From NCBI GenBank assembly GCA_005879585.1, contig VBKG01000162.1, positions 1 through 40,113 of the forward strand: a DNA stretch of 40,113 nucleotides, written 5' to 3'. The stretch comes from Deltaproteobacteria bacterium. GTDB taxonomy: Bacteria > Desulfobacterota > Binatia > DP-6. The notes beneath the pieces are model-generated. The model had not been told where the DNA came from, ran no database searches, and saw nothing but the letters and a program-made list of their open reading frames with translations. Made by a program: the position numbers and the translations under genes. Shown here one piece after another: positions 24,208 through 32,591 of the stretch; position 1 is the first letter of the stretch, and the number at the start of each line of letters is the position of its first letter.

Positions 24208-24789
24208 ATGAACCTCGTGATGGCGCTCGTGCCCGCCGCCGCGCTCGCGGCGGGAAACTACCTCGTGGCCGTGCAGCCCGGCTGCATCGCCTGCACGGCG
24301 TGGCTGGTCGCCGGCCCGTTCGTGCTCGCCTTGCTCCTCGTCGCCGTGCTGCCGCGCATGCCGGCTCGCGAGACGGTGGCCCCGGTCGTGGCCGCGCCGC
24401 CTGCGGCGACGGCCGAGGACGGCGCTCTCGGGCTCCTCGCGGCGCTCCAGGCGACCGGCCGGCTCGTCGACTTCCTCGAGGAGGATCTGGCGCCGTACGG
24501 CGACGACCAGATCGGCGCCGCTGTACGCGACATCCACGACGGCTGCCGGCGCGTGCTCCGCGAGCGGGTGGCGCTCGAGCCCGTGCTCGCGGGCGCCGAG
24601 GGTGACGCGATCACGATCGACGCGGGCTTCGATCCCGGCGCGATCCGGCTGACGGGCAACGTCACCGGCGCACCGCCGTTTCGCGGCGTGTTGCGCCACG
24701 GCGGATGGCGCGTGAAGACCGTGACGTTGCCCGTGCGCCGCGGACAGGACGCGCGCGTCGTCGCGCCCGCGGAGGTGGAGATCGCGTAG
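24208..24789 (+). CDS. DUF2760 membrane-anchored protein
   Basis: 193 residues. Two hydrophobic segments occupy the first 50 residues (LVMALVPAAALAAGNYLVAV and LVAGPFVLALLLVAVLP) with a CIAC motif between them. A proline/alanine linker follows, then the DUF2760 domain (about 72-193): LLAALQATGRLVDFLEEDL, YGDDQIGAAVRDIHDGCRRV, AITIDAGFDPGAIRLTGNV and FRGVLRHGGWRV. DUF2760 genes commonly precede the Hsp70-like DUF3731 gene, as here, 4 bases upstream, so the two likely form an operon and perhaps a chaperone complex at the membrane. Its function is unknown. Confidence 0.88.
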   Translation: MNLVMALVPAAALAAGNYLVAVQPGCIACTAWLVAGPFVLALLLVAVLPRMPARETVAPVVAAPPAATAEDGALGLLAALQATGRLVDFLEEDLAPYGDDQIGAAVRDIHDGCRRVLRERVALEPVLAGAEGDAITIDAGFDPGAIRLTGNVTGAPPFRGVLRHGGWRVKTVTLPVRRGQDARVVAPAEVEIA

Positions 24790-24793
24790 CCGC

Positions 24794-27535
24794 ATGGCGG
24801 CGCCCCGCTTCGTCGTCGGCGTCGACCTTGGCACGACGAACACGGCGTGCGCGTGGATCGACACCCGGGCGGGACGAACGATCCGCATTTTCGACGTGCC
24901 GCAGGTCTTGGCACCCGGCGAGACTGCGCCCCGCCCGACGCTGCCGTCGTTCGTCTATCTGGCGGGACCGCACGATCTGCCGCCGCAGAGCCTCGATCTT
25001 CCGTGGGCCGCGGGCCGCGACTTCTGCGTCGGCCTCCTGGCGCGCGAGCAGGGCGGACGCGTGCCCGGACGGCTCGTCGCCTCGGCCAAGTCGTGGCTCT
25101 GCCATGGCGGGGTCGACCGGACGGCGGCGATCCTCCCCTGGGGCGCGGCCGAGGGCGTGCCGCGCATCTCGCCCGTCGACGCCTCGGCCCGCATCCTCCG
25201 CCACCTGCGCGAGGCATGGGACGCGAGCTTCCCCGAGCCGCTCGCCGCGCAGGACGTGGTGCTCACGGTGCCCGCCTCGTTCGACGAGGTGGCGCGCGAG
25301 CTGACGCTCGCGGCGGCGCGCGACGCCGGCTTTCCCGACGTCGTCCTCCTCGAAGAGCCACAGGCCGCGTTCTACGCCTGGCTCGTGCGCCACGAGGCGG
25401 ACTGGCGTGCCCGCGTGGCGGCGCATCCGCTTGTCCTCGTGGTCGACGTCGGCGGCGGCACCACCGACCTGTCGCTGATCGCGGCGCGCGCGAGCCGGGG
25501 CGAGCTCGCACTCGAACGCGTGGCGGTGGGAGAGCACCTGCTCCTCGGCGGGGACAACATGGACATCGCGATCGCGCGCGCGGTCGAGGCGCGCCTCAGC
25601 CCCGGCCGCCCCCTCGACGCGACGCGGTTTCACGCGCTGGTCAGCCGCTGTCGCGCCGCCAAGGAGGAGCTCCTGGCCGACCCGGCGCTCGTCGAGGCAC
25701 GGATCGCGGTGCCGGGACGTGGGACCGGTGTCGTCGGCGGCGCCCTCGCGACGACGCTCGCGCGCGCCGAGGTGGAGGCGATCGTGCTCGACGGCTTCTT
25801 CGCGGCCGTCCCCGCCGACGCGCGGCCGCGGCCGTCCGCGGACCTCGCGGCGCGCGAGTGGGGCCTGCCGTTCGCCGCCGAGCCGGAGGTCACGCGGCAC
25901 GTCGCGGAGTTTCTCGGCCGGCAGCGCGAGCCGGCGGGGCAGGCGGAGCTGGCGCTCGCGCGGCCCGATGCGATCCTCTTCAACGGCGGCGCGCTCGAGC
26001 CACATGTGGTGCGCGAGCGGCTCTGCGCAGTCGTCGGCTCCTGGCATGCCCCGGCCGGCGACTGGCAGCCGGCGGAGCTCGAGGCGGAGTCGCTCCAGCT
26101 CGCCGTCGCGCGCGGCGCGGCGTACTTCGGCCTGGTCCGGCGCGGCCTCGGCGTCCGCATCGGCGGCGGCGCGGCGCGCACGTACTACATCGGGCTCGGC
26201 GGCACGCCGCCGACCGCGCTGTGCATCGTGCCGCGCGGCATGGAGGAGGGCGAGTCCGTCGAGATCGCCGACCGGGAGCTCGAGCTCGTGACCAATCGGC
26301 CCGTCGCGTTCCCGCTCTACACGGCGACCGATCGGAGCGGCGAGCACGCTGGCGACGTCGTCGATCCGGCCGCTTTCACGGCCCTGCCGCCGCTGCGGAC
26401 GGTCGTCCGCTTCGGCCGGAAGCTCGCCGATCGCGTGCTGCCCGTGCACCTCGAGGTCCGTCTTACCGAGATCGGCACGCTCGAGCTCTGGTGTCGCTCG
26501 CGTGAGACCGAGCATCGCTGGCGGCTCGAATTCCGGCTGCGCGACACCGTTGCCGGCGCCGAGCCGGCGCCGCCCGCGGACGCGGCGGTGGTCGTCGACC
26601 CGGGCCGGATCGAGGCGGCGGCGGCCCTGCTGCGCGCGGCCTTCGAAGGTCCGGACGATCCGGTGACGCTCACCCGTCGTCTCGAAGTGACGCTCGATGC
26701 CGGCCGGGATGCGTGGCCGCTCGGCACCATCCGCGCGCTGTGGGACGCGCTCTGGCCGCTCGAGCCCGCGCGCAGCCGGTCGCCGGAGCACGAGGCGCGC
26801 TGGCTGAACCTGGCCGGGCTCCTCCTCCGTCCCGGCTTCGGCGATCCCGGTGACGAGGTGCGGGTCGACCGTCTCTGGCGCGTGCTGTCCGCCGAGCTGC
26901 GTCACCCGCGTGCGGTCCAGGGGCGCGCGGAATGGTGGAACCTGTGGAAGCGGATCGCGGGCGGCCTGGCCGCTCGCCAGCAGCAGCATCTCCTCCAGCT
27001 GGTGAGTCCGGCGCTCGTCCGCCGCGGGAAGGCCCGTGGTCCGCGGCTCGCGTCGCAGGAGCTCCGGGAGATGTGGCAGGCGATCGGCAGCTGCGAGCGT
27101 CTGCCCGCGGCCGCGCGCGCGGAGCTCGGCGGCGTCCTCGTCGCCGAGGCGGAGCGCGGGCGCGTCACCGACGCCGAGCTCTGGTCGCTCGCCCGGCTCG
27201 GGGCGCGCGTGCCGCTCGCCGGGCCGCTCAACTGCGTCGTGCCGCGCGACCTCGCGGCGCGGTGGAGCGAGCGGCTCCTCGCCGCGCCCTGGCCGCGAGC
27301 GGAGGCGTACGCCTTCGCGCTCGCGCAGCTCGCCCGTGCGACCGGCGACCGCGAACGCGATCTCGACCCGGAGCTGCGCGAGCGCGTCGCGCTTCGCCTG
27401 GAGACCGCCCCGCACGGCGAGCGCGCCGCGCGGATCGTGCGCGAGCCCGTTGCGCTCGAGGCGCGCGAGCAGGCGCGGCTCCTCGACGAGTCCCTGCCGG
27501 CGGGACTGCGCCTTCGCACGGACGGCGGCGCGTGA
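24794..27535 (+). CDS. Hsp70-like chaperone ATPase with DUF3731 C-terminal region
   Basis: 913 residues. The DnaK-type actin ATPase occupies about 1-470: phosphate-1 GVDLGTTNTACAW, VLTVPASFDEVAREL, LLEEPQAAFYAW, phosphate-2 VVDVGGGTTDLSLI, GGDNMDIAIARAVE and ILFNGGALEPHVV. The usual beta-sandwich substrate domain of DnaK is not recognisable. In its place is the long helical DUF3731 region (about 480-905), including LLRPGFGDPGDEVRVDRLWR and EWWNLWKRIAGGLAARQQQH. These atypical Hsp70s have no known client. No DnaJ or GrpE is encoded nearby, so nucleotide exchange may be intrinsic or borrowed. The stop overlaps the next start as GTGA. Confidence 0.9.
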   Translation: MAAPRFVVGVDLGTTNTACAWIDTRAGRTIRIFDVPQVLAPGETAPRPTLPSFVYLAGPHDLPPQSLDLPWAAGRDFCVGLLAREQGGRVPGRLVASAKSWLCHGGVDRTAAILPWGAAEGVPRISPVDASARILRHLREAWDASFPEPLAAQDVVLTVPASFDEVARELTLAAARDAGFPDVVLLEEPQAAFYAWLVRHEADWRARVAAHPLVLVVDVGGGTTDLSLIAARASRGELALERVAVGEHLLLGGDNMDIAIARAVEARLSPGRPLDATRFHALVSRCRAAKEELLADPALVEARIAVPGRGTGVVGGALATTLARAEVEAIVLDGFFAAVPADARPRPSADLAAREWGLPFAAEPEVTRHVAEFLGRQREPAGQAELALARPDAILFNGGALEPHVVRERLCAVVGSWHAPAGDWQPAELEAESLQLAVARGAAYFGLVRRGLGVRIGGGAARTYYIGLGGTPPTALCIVPRGMEEGESVEIADRELELVTNRPVAFPLYTATDRSGEHAGDVVDPAAFTALPPLRTVVRFGRKLADRVLPVHLEVRLTEIGTLELWCRSRETEHRWRLEFRLRDTVAGAEPAPPADAAVVVDPGRIEAAAALLRAAFEGPDDPVTLTRRLEVTLDAGRDAWPLGTIRALWDALWPLEPARSRSPEHEARWLNLAGLLLRPGFGDPGDEVRVDRLWRVLSAELRHPRAVQGRAEWWNLWKRIAGGLAARQQQHLLQLVSPALVRRGKARGPRLASQELREMWQAIGSCERLPAAARAELGGVLVAEAERGRVTDAELWSLARLGARVPLAGPLNCVVPRDLAARWSERLLAAPWPRAEAYAFALAQLARATGDRERDLDPELRERVALRLETAPHGERAARIVREPVALEAREQARLLDESLPAGLRLRTDGGA

Positions 27536-28777
27536 GCGTCCGTGACCGGCGGGCGGCGTGGGCGGTCGCCGCGATCACGCTCGCGGGCGTCGCACTACGG
27601 CTCTACGCGGCCTCGTGCTGGAACGCGACGCATCCCGACAGCGCCGCGCGCCTCGAGGGCGACGAGCCGGGATACGACCGGCTGGCGCGCTCGATCCTCG
27701 CCGGACGCGGCGTCGACTGGCCCGGACGCGTCCCGCTCTACCCGCTCTGGCTCGCGGCCGTGTACGCGGTGTCGGGCGGATCGTACCGGGCCGTGCCCAT
27801 CGCCCAGGCGTTCCTCGGCGCGACCGCAATTCCGCTCGCGTACGAGCTCGCGCGCCGGGTGTTCGGGCGCAGGGCGGGCGTCGTAACCGCGCTCGGCGTC
27901 GCGCTCAGCACCCAGCTGATCGTCGAGGTGCGGCCGCTCATGAGCGAGGTGCTGTTCACACCCGTCGTCCTGCTCGCCGTGCTGCTGCTCTGGGATGCGA
28001 CGCGGGCACCGACGCCGTGGCGCTGCATGCTCGCGGGCGCGGTCGTCGGCGTCGCCGACCTCGTCCGGCCGACGCTGCTCTTCTTCCCGGTCGCCGCGCC
28101 GCTGGCGTTCGCCGCACGCGAGCACGCGCGGCGGGCGCTGCGCCATGCGCTCCCCTACGCCCTCGGCGCCACGCTCGTCGTGACGCCGTGGATCGCGCGC
28201 AACTACGTCCGCTACCACGCGCTCTTTCCGCTCGCGCTCAGCAACGCGCTTCTGTGGACGGGAAGCCCCGAGTACTACCATCTGGTCCGGGACCGCGGGT
28301 ACTCCTACATGCAGGTGTGGACCGACGTGCTGTACGCGCCCGGCTCGGCGGTGCCGGATCCTTCGTCGCTCGAGGGCGAGCGCTACTGGCGCGCGCGGGC
28401 GGTGCGGTCGATTGCCGCCGAGCCGCTCGTGTACCTGCGCTATGCCGCCGAGAAGCTCGCGACATACTGGGTCGGGGATCCCGAGGCCGACTGGGGCGGC
28501 TCCTACCCGTTCGACTTCCACGTGCTCGTCCTCGCCTTCGGCGCGTGGTGGACCGCTGCGTTCATGCCGGGGCTCGTCCTCCCCGTCGTGGCACTCGGTG
28601 CCACGTTCCTTCTCCGCGACCGCTGGCGCGATCTGCTGCCGATCTACGCGCTGCTGATCTACTGCACGCTGGTCCACGCCGCGACACACGCCGAGGCGCG
28701 GCTCAGCGACCCGCTCCAGCCCTATCTCGTGCTGCTCGTCGCGGGCGCCGCGGTGCGCGCCGCCCCGCGTCCGTTGA
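27532..28777 (+). CDS. ArnT/PMT-type membrane glycosyltransferase, 3' end disrupted or unresolved
   Basis: About 415 residues matching lipid-linked-sugar glycosyltransferases (GT-C fold). The first luminal loop carries the Asp-Glu motif EGDEPGYDRLARSIL. At least eight hydrophobic segments follow, among them VVLLAVLLLWDA, LLFFPVAAPLAFA and MPGLVLPVVALGATFLL, with LSDPLQPYLVLLVAGAAV near the end. GTG at 27532 overlaps the Hsp70 stop (GTGA). In this frame there is no stop codon until 30796-30798: it reads on for 670 codons out of frame through the whole ABC-F gene. A TGA in the +1 frame at 28775-28777, just before the ABC-F start, suggests a one-base frameshift, and I used it as the end. A true read-through fusion is unlikely. 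Confidence 0.7.
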
Positions 28778-28813
28778 CCGGCACGGCGCGGTTGGGCAAG
28801 CTGGACGGTTCGC

Positions 28814-30478
28814 ATGCTGAACCTCTCCGGCATCGCCAAGCGGTACGGCGGGCAGATCGTCCTCGGCGACGTCACGTGGGGCGTGCCCGACGGCGCGCGC
28901 GTCGGGCTCACGGGCCCGAACGGCGCCGGCAAGTCGACGCTCCTCCGCATCATCGCGGGCGATCTCGAGCCCGACGCGGGCGCCGTCGCGCTGCCGCGCG
29001 GTGCCACCGTCGGGTACCTGCCGCAGCACGTGCTCGTCCGCGGGGTGACGGTCCGCGCCCACGCGCTCTCGGCGTTCGCCGAGCTGCATGCGCTCGAAGC
29101 ACGGCGCGCCGCCGTCGAAGAGGCGCTCGCCACCGTCGATCCCGCGAGCGGGGAGTACGCGCGCGTCATGGAGCGCTACACGGCGGTGTGCGAGGAGTGG
29201 GACCACCACGGCAGGTACGACACGGAGTCGGAGACGGAGGCCGTCCTCCGCGGCCTCGGCTTCCGGGCGGACGACCTCGAGCGCGACTGCGCCGAGCTCT
29301 CGGGCGGCTGGCAGATGCGCGTCGCGCTCGCGCAGCTGCTCCTCCGCCGCCCCGACATCCTGCTGCTCGACGAGCCCACCAATTACCTCGACCTCGAGGC
29401 GCGCAACTGGCTCGAGGAGTTCCTCGCCGCCTACGCGGGCACGATCATCATGGTGGCGCACGACCGCTACTTCCTCGACGTTACGGTCGACCACATCGCC
29501 GAGGTCCTGCACGGCCGCGTGACCGACTACCCGATGACCTACAGCCGGTACCTCGAGGAGCGGGAGACGCGGCTCGAGCTCGCGCGCCAGGCCTACGAAG
29601 GGCAGAAGGCCGAGATCGAGCGGGTCGAGGCGTTCGTCCACCGCTTTCGCTACCAGGCCTCGAAGGCGGCGCTCGTCCAGAGCCGCGTGAAGCAGCTCGA
29701 GAAGATCGAGCGCCTACCGCCGCCCGACGGCCACGGGCGCGTGCTGAAGATCCGGCTGCCGGAAGCGCCGCGCAGCGGCCGCGCGGTGGTCGAGCTGACC
29801 GGCGCGCTGAAGCACTACGGCGACGTCCGCGTCTACGACGGCGCCGACGTGCTGATCGAGCGCGGGCAGCGCGTGGCGCTCGTCGGCCCGAACGGCGCAG
29901 GCAAGACGACGTTACTCAAGCTCCTCGCCGGCGTGCTACCGCTCGACGGCGGCACGCGCCGCCTCGGCCACAACGTGCGCCTCGGCTATTTCGCGCAGGA
30001 CCACGCCGAGATGCTCGACGAGACACACACGGTCCTCGAGGAGGTGATGGGCGCCGCCACGGTCGAAGCCGCCCCGCACGTCCGCGGCCTCCTCGGCGCC
30101 TTCCTCTTCTCGGGCGACGCCGTCGACAAGCGCGTGGGCGTCCTCTCCGGCGGCGAGCGGAGCCGCCTTGCCCTCGCCAAGCTCCTCCTCGAGCCCGCCA
30201 ACTGCCTCCTCCTCGACGAGCCCACGAACCACCTCGACCTGACCGCGAAGGAGGTCCTCCTGGAAGCCCTGCTCGGCTACGCCGGCACGCTCGTCATCGT
30301 CGCCCACGACCGCTACCTCCTCGACCGCCTCCCCACCCAGGTCATCGAGGTCGGCACCGGCCACGCCGCCCGCTACCTCGGCAACTACGAGGACTACCTC
30401 GCCTCCAAAGCCCGCCCCCCGATCAACAACATCCAGCCGCCCGCGGCGAAGCCGACCCGCACTGCCCGCGCGCGGTAG
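28814..30478 (+). CDS. ABC-F family ATPase (EttA/Uup/YbiT type)
   Basis: 554 residues, two fused ABC domains and no membrane segments, so it acts in the cytosol, most likely at the ribosomal E site as a translation factor rather than in transport. Domain 1 has Walker A GPNGAGKST (about 35-43), signature AELSGGWQMRVALAQ and Walker B LLLDEPTNYLDLE; domain 2 has GPNGAGKTT, GVLSGGERSRLALAK and LLLDEPTNHLDLT. Between them the linker (KAEIERVEAFVHRFRYQASK with a basic coiled coil) is the ribosome-touching P-site tRNA-interaction motif region. Both H-loops (MVAHDRYFLD, IVAHDRYLLD) are intact. Which subgroup applies cannot be settled by eye. The tail (about 20 residues) is disordered. Confidence 0.93.
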   Translation: MLNLSGIAKRYGGQIVLGDVTWGVPDGARVGLTGPNGAGKSTLLRIIAGDLEPDAGAVALPRGATVGYLPQHVLVRGVTVRAHALSAFAELHALEARRAAVEEALATVDPASGEYARVMERYTAVCEEWDHHGRYDTESETEAVLRGLGFRADDLERDCAELSGGWQMRVALAQLLLRRPDILLLDEPTNYLDLEARNWLEEFLAAYAGTIIMVAHDRYFLDVTVDHIAEVLHGRVTDYPMTYSRYLEERETRLELARQAYEGQKAEIERVEAFVHRFRYQASKAALVQSRVKQLEKIERLPPPDGHGRVLKIRLPEAPRSGRAVVELTGALKHYGDVRVYDGADVLIERGQRVALVGPNGAGKTTLLKLLAGVLPLDGGTRRLGHNVRLGYFAQDHAEMLDETHTVLEEVMGAATVEAAPHVRGLLGAFLFSGDAVDKRVGVLSGGERSRLALAKLLLEPANCLLLDEPTNHLDLTAKEVLLEALLGYAGTLVIVAHDRYLLDRLPTQVIEVGTGHAARYLGNYEDYLASKARPPINNIQPPAAKPTRTARAR

Positions 30479-30524
30479 ACGCCCTCCGCACCGCCGCGGG
30501 CGAGCGAGTGCGACCGGCGTACAA

Positions 30525-30654
30525 GGCGGGGAGGGGCCGCCGCCGAGCCGACCCCGCAGCTCCCGCGCGAGCGCGCAGCTTCGGGGGGACGCTACGGCCT
30601 ACGAGTCGCGCGTGGAGCGAGGACCGGGAGGCGCGGCGGCGGCCTCTCCCCGCC
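30525..30654. repeat. 130-bp inverted-repeat element, copy 1
   Basis: Arms 30525-30545 and 30634-30654 are 21-base inverted repeats with one mismatch (GGCGGGGAGGGGCCGCCGCC-type). The 88-base interior includes CCGACCCCGCAGC and GCGAGGACCGGGAG. It fills the convergent gap between the ABC-F and hypothetical genes. A relative of the same length lies at 35134-35263. No coding content is seen. Confidence 0.8.
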
Positions 30655-30663
30655 GCCCCCCGC

Positions 30664-31008
30664 TCACCGTCGCCCGCCGCGGCCCCGCGGCGCCCGGAAC
30701 GTCGTCTGCCCGCCCGGCGGCGCCACCGGCTTCACCGCGATGCGGTGATCCGGCATCGGGCGGAAGAGCATGGTGTCGGTCGCCCGCTTGATCCGTAGCC
30801 GCAGCTCGTTGCGCGCCACCGCATCCTCGCCGGCCGCGAGCACCGCAGGCATCGCAACCTCGATCTGCGCCTGATGCAACCCATGGGTGAGGCTCACGTG
30901 GAGCCGCTCCTGCCCGGGCACGTCACGCACCTCGACCGCGAGCTTCCGATCGACCGCCCGCGCGAGCTCCACGATGATACGGCGTGCTTCCTGCCGGTTG
31001 TCCGCCAT
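30664..31008 (-). CDS. hypothetical protein
   Basis: 114 residues, start ATG 31008 (MADNRQEARRIIVELARAVDRKL), no signal peptide. The first 90 residues look like a compact alpha/beta domain: KLAVEVRDVPGQERLHVSLT, HQAQIEVAMPAVLAAGEDAV and RNELRLRIKRATDTMLF. The tail is a basic Pro/Gly/Arg-rich segment. I do not recognise a family. It is divergent from the secreted Cys-rich gene, whose start is about 110 bases away, so the two may share a control region (31009-31118). A longer frame up to 31050 lacks support. Confidence 0.65.
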   Translation of the reverse strand: MADNRQEARRIIVELARAVDRKLAVEVRDVPGQERLHVSLTHGLHQAQIEVAMPAVLAAGEDAVARNELRLRIKRATDTMLFRPMPDHRIAVKPVAPPGGQTTFRAPRGRGGRR

Positions 31009-31118
31009 GCGTCGCCCGACGGTTAAACGGCACGGCCCGCGGCGTGTCAACGGGTCGACGCCGCTCGCTGGCCCGTGCCACCCCGGCGTGATATTAGCGC
31101 GCGGCGGTGGAGTGGAGG

Positions 31119-32588
31119 ATGGGTCGGGCGCGCCGGCTGTTCTTCGTCGTCCTGCTGGTGGACGCGCTTCTCGCCGGGCCGCTCGGGGCGGCGGTCCGGG
31201 TCACGGCATTGCGCACGGAGACGCTGTACGCCGCCGATGCCATGCCGGACTGCGCGAAGCTCAGCAAGCTCGCCGACGACGGTCTGCCGCTCAGCATCGT
31301 CCGGCTCCGGGCCGAAGCCGACGGCGCGCCGGCGGAGCAGACCACGTTCCGCTGGTCGGCGAGCGGCCCCGGCCTCCTCGTGGCCGATCTCGACATCGGC
31401 CCGGCGGGCCAGTCGGGCGCCGTCGCGGGGCTCTGCGCCGAGTTCGGCGACGCCTGCGTGCTGACGCCCGAGAAACTTCCCTTCTACACGAAGTCGTCGA
31501 TCCTCTGGGTCGCGCCCACGTGCGACATCCTGCCGAAGACGCCGTTCAAGCCCTTCCGCGGCGGCGTCTCGCGCGTCGCCGTCCAGGCGGTGACGGGAGC
31601 GCGGAAGCTCGGTCGCGCCTCGGTGAAGCTCGGCTTCGGCCATACGGCCTCGATTACCCTCTTCGCCGACGGCGCCGACGGCGTCGGCAACCGCGGTGGG
31701 ATCCCGTCGGACATCAATCCGCAGTTCGGCGCCGTGGTGAACCCGAACGGGGTGACGTTGCCCGCGCCCAACAAGTTCGAGTTCGGCACGGGCGCGGGCG
31801 AGTCCTCCTCGGTGGACGCCGGAGCCTGCACGACCACCGGCTCGAACCTCGTGTTCGACGCCTGCAAGCTCGACTTCCTGTACAAGACTGCGGGAAAGTT
31901 CGTCGCCACCGTCGCCGAGAAGTTCATGGACGGCAGCGCGCTCTGCGACAGCGTCGGCGTCCGCATCCTGAGCGCCACGATCATCCCGCGGCTCGTGGTC
32001 GAGCTGACGCCCAAGCGGCTCAACTACGCGTCGGGGGACTCCGTGAACCTGCGCGTCCGCCTCGAGAACGCGAGCCCGCGGGTCGGCGGCAGCGGCATCC
32101 TGCTGATCGGCGGCGGCGTCCTCACCTGCGAGGAGGGGGCCAAGGTCCGGACCGTCGAGCAGACGAAGAAGACCGTCTTCGACCTCCAGCACTGCTCGGC
32201 CACCGCGGACCAGGGCTGCACGCAGGACGCCGACTGCAACCCGCTCTTCTGCCAGGGCTGCGGCCAGGGCGAGACGTGCCTCACGCAGTCGCATTGCTCG
32301 ACGACGCTCACGATGCCGTGCCAGCACGACTCGAACTGCTCGCAGACGAGCTGCCCCACGTGCAAGCCGGACGAGACCTGCGTCCAGGTCCTCGCCACGC
32401 CCGCGATCGTCGTCCCGGTAGGCGGCTCCGTCGACCTCATCAACAAGCCCGTGCTCGTGCGCAACGTCTTTCCCGAGCCCGCGCACCTCGAGGACACCTG
32501 GACCGTCCAGACCTTCAACGCGGGCAACGACGACACCAAGCTGAAGTACCGCGTGCGCGGTCAGCCCGTGCCCGTGCGCACGCGCTGA
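31119..32588 (+). CDS. secreted protein with a cysteine-rich segment, unknown function
   Basis: 489 residues, probably exported: MGRARRLFFVVLLVDALLAG forms a typical signal peptide with cleavage near GPLGA. Start ATG 31119 has GGAG 6 bases upstream; a GTG four codons earlier is less likely. The body is beta-rich with few charged clusters. Near residues 350-425 is a cluster of about a dozen cysteines in spaced repeats (CTQDADC, CQGCGQGETC, CQHDSNCSQTSCPTC), resembling the CxxDxxC disulfide-rich modules common in myxobacterial outer proteins. No catalytic motif is seen. It may be a structural or adhesive envelope protein. A possible -10-like TATTAG at about 31093 precedes it. Confidence 0.75.
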   Translation: MGRARRLFFVVLLVDALLAGPLGAAVRVTALRTETLYAADAMPDCAKLSKLADDGLPLSIVRLRAEADGAPAEQTTFRWSASGPGLLVADLDIGPAGQSGAVAGLCAEFGDACVLTPEKLPFYTKSSILWVAPTCDILPKTPFKPFRGGVSRVAVQAVTGARKLGRASVKLGFGHTASITLFADGADGVGNRGGIPSDINPQFGAVVNPNGVTLPAPNKFEFGTGAGESSSVDAGACTTTGSNLVFDACKLDFLYKTAGKFVATVAEKFMDGSALCDSVGVRILSATIIPRLVVELTPKRLNYASGDSVNLRVRLENASPRVGGSGILLIGGGVLTCEEGAKVRTVEQTKKTVFDLQHCSATADQGCTQDADCNPLFCQGCGQGETCLTQSHCSTTLTMPCQHDSNCSQTSCPTCKPDETCVQVLATPAIVVPVGGSVDLINKPVLVRNVFPEPAHLEDTWTVQTFNAGNDDTKLKYRVRGQPVPVRTR

Positions 32589-32591
32589 CGC

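Noticed and set aside
27532-30798. A genuine 1,088-residue glycosyltransferase fusion protein
   Set aside because: After about residue 411 the frame is simply the ABC-F gene read out of frame, rich in Arg, Ala and Pro, with no domain.
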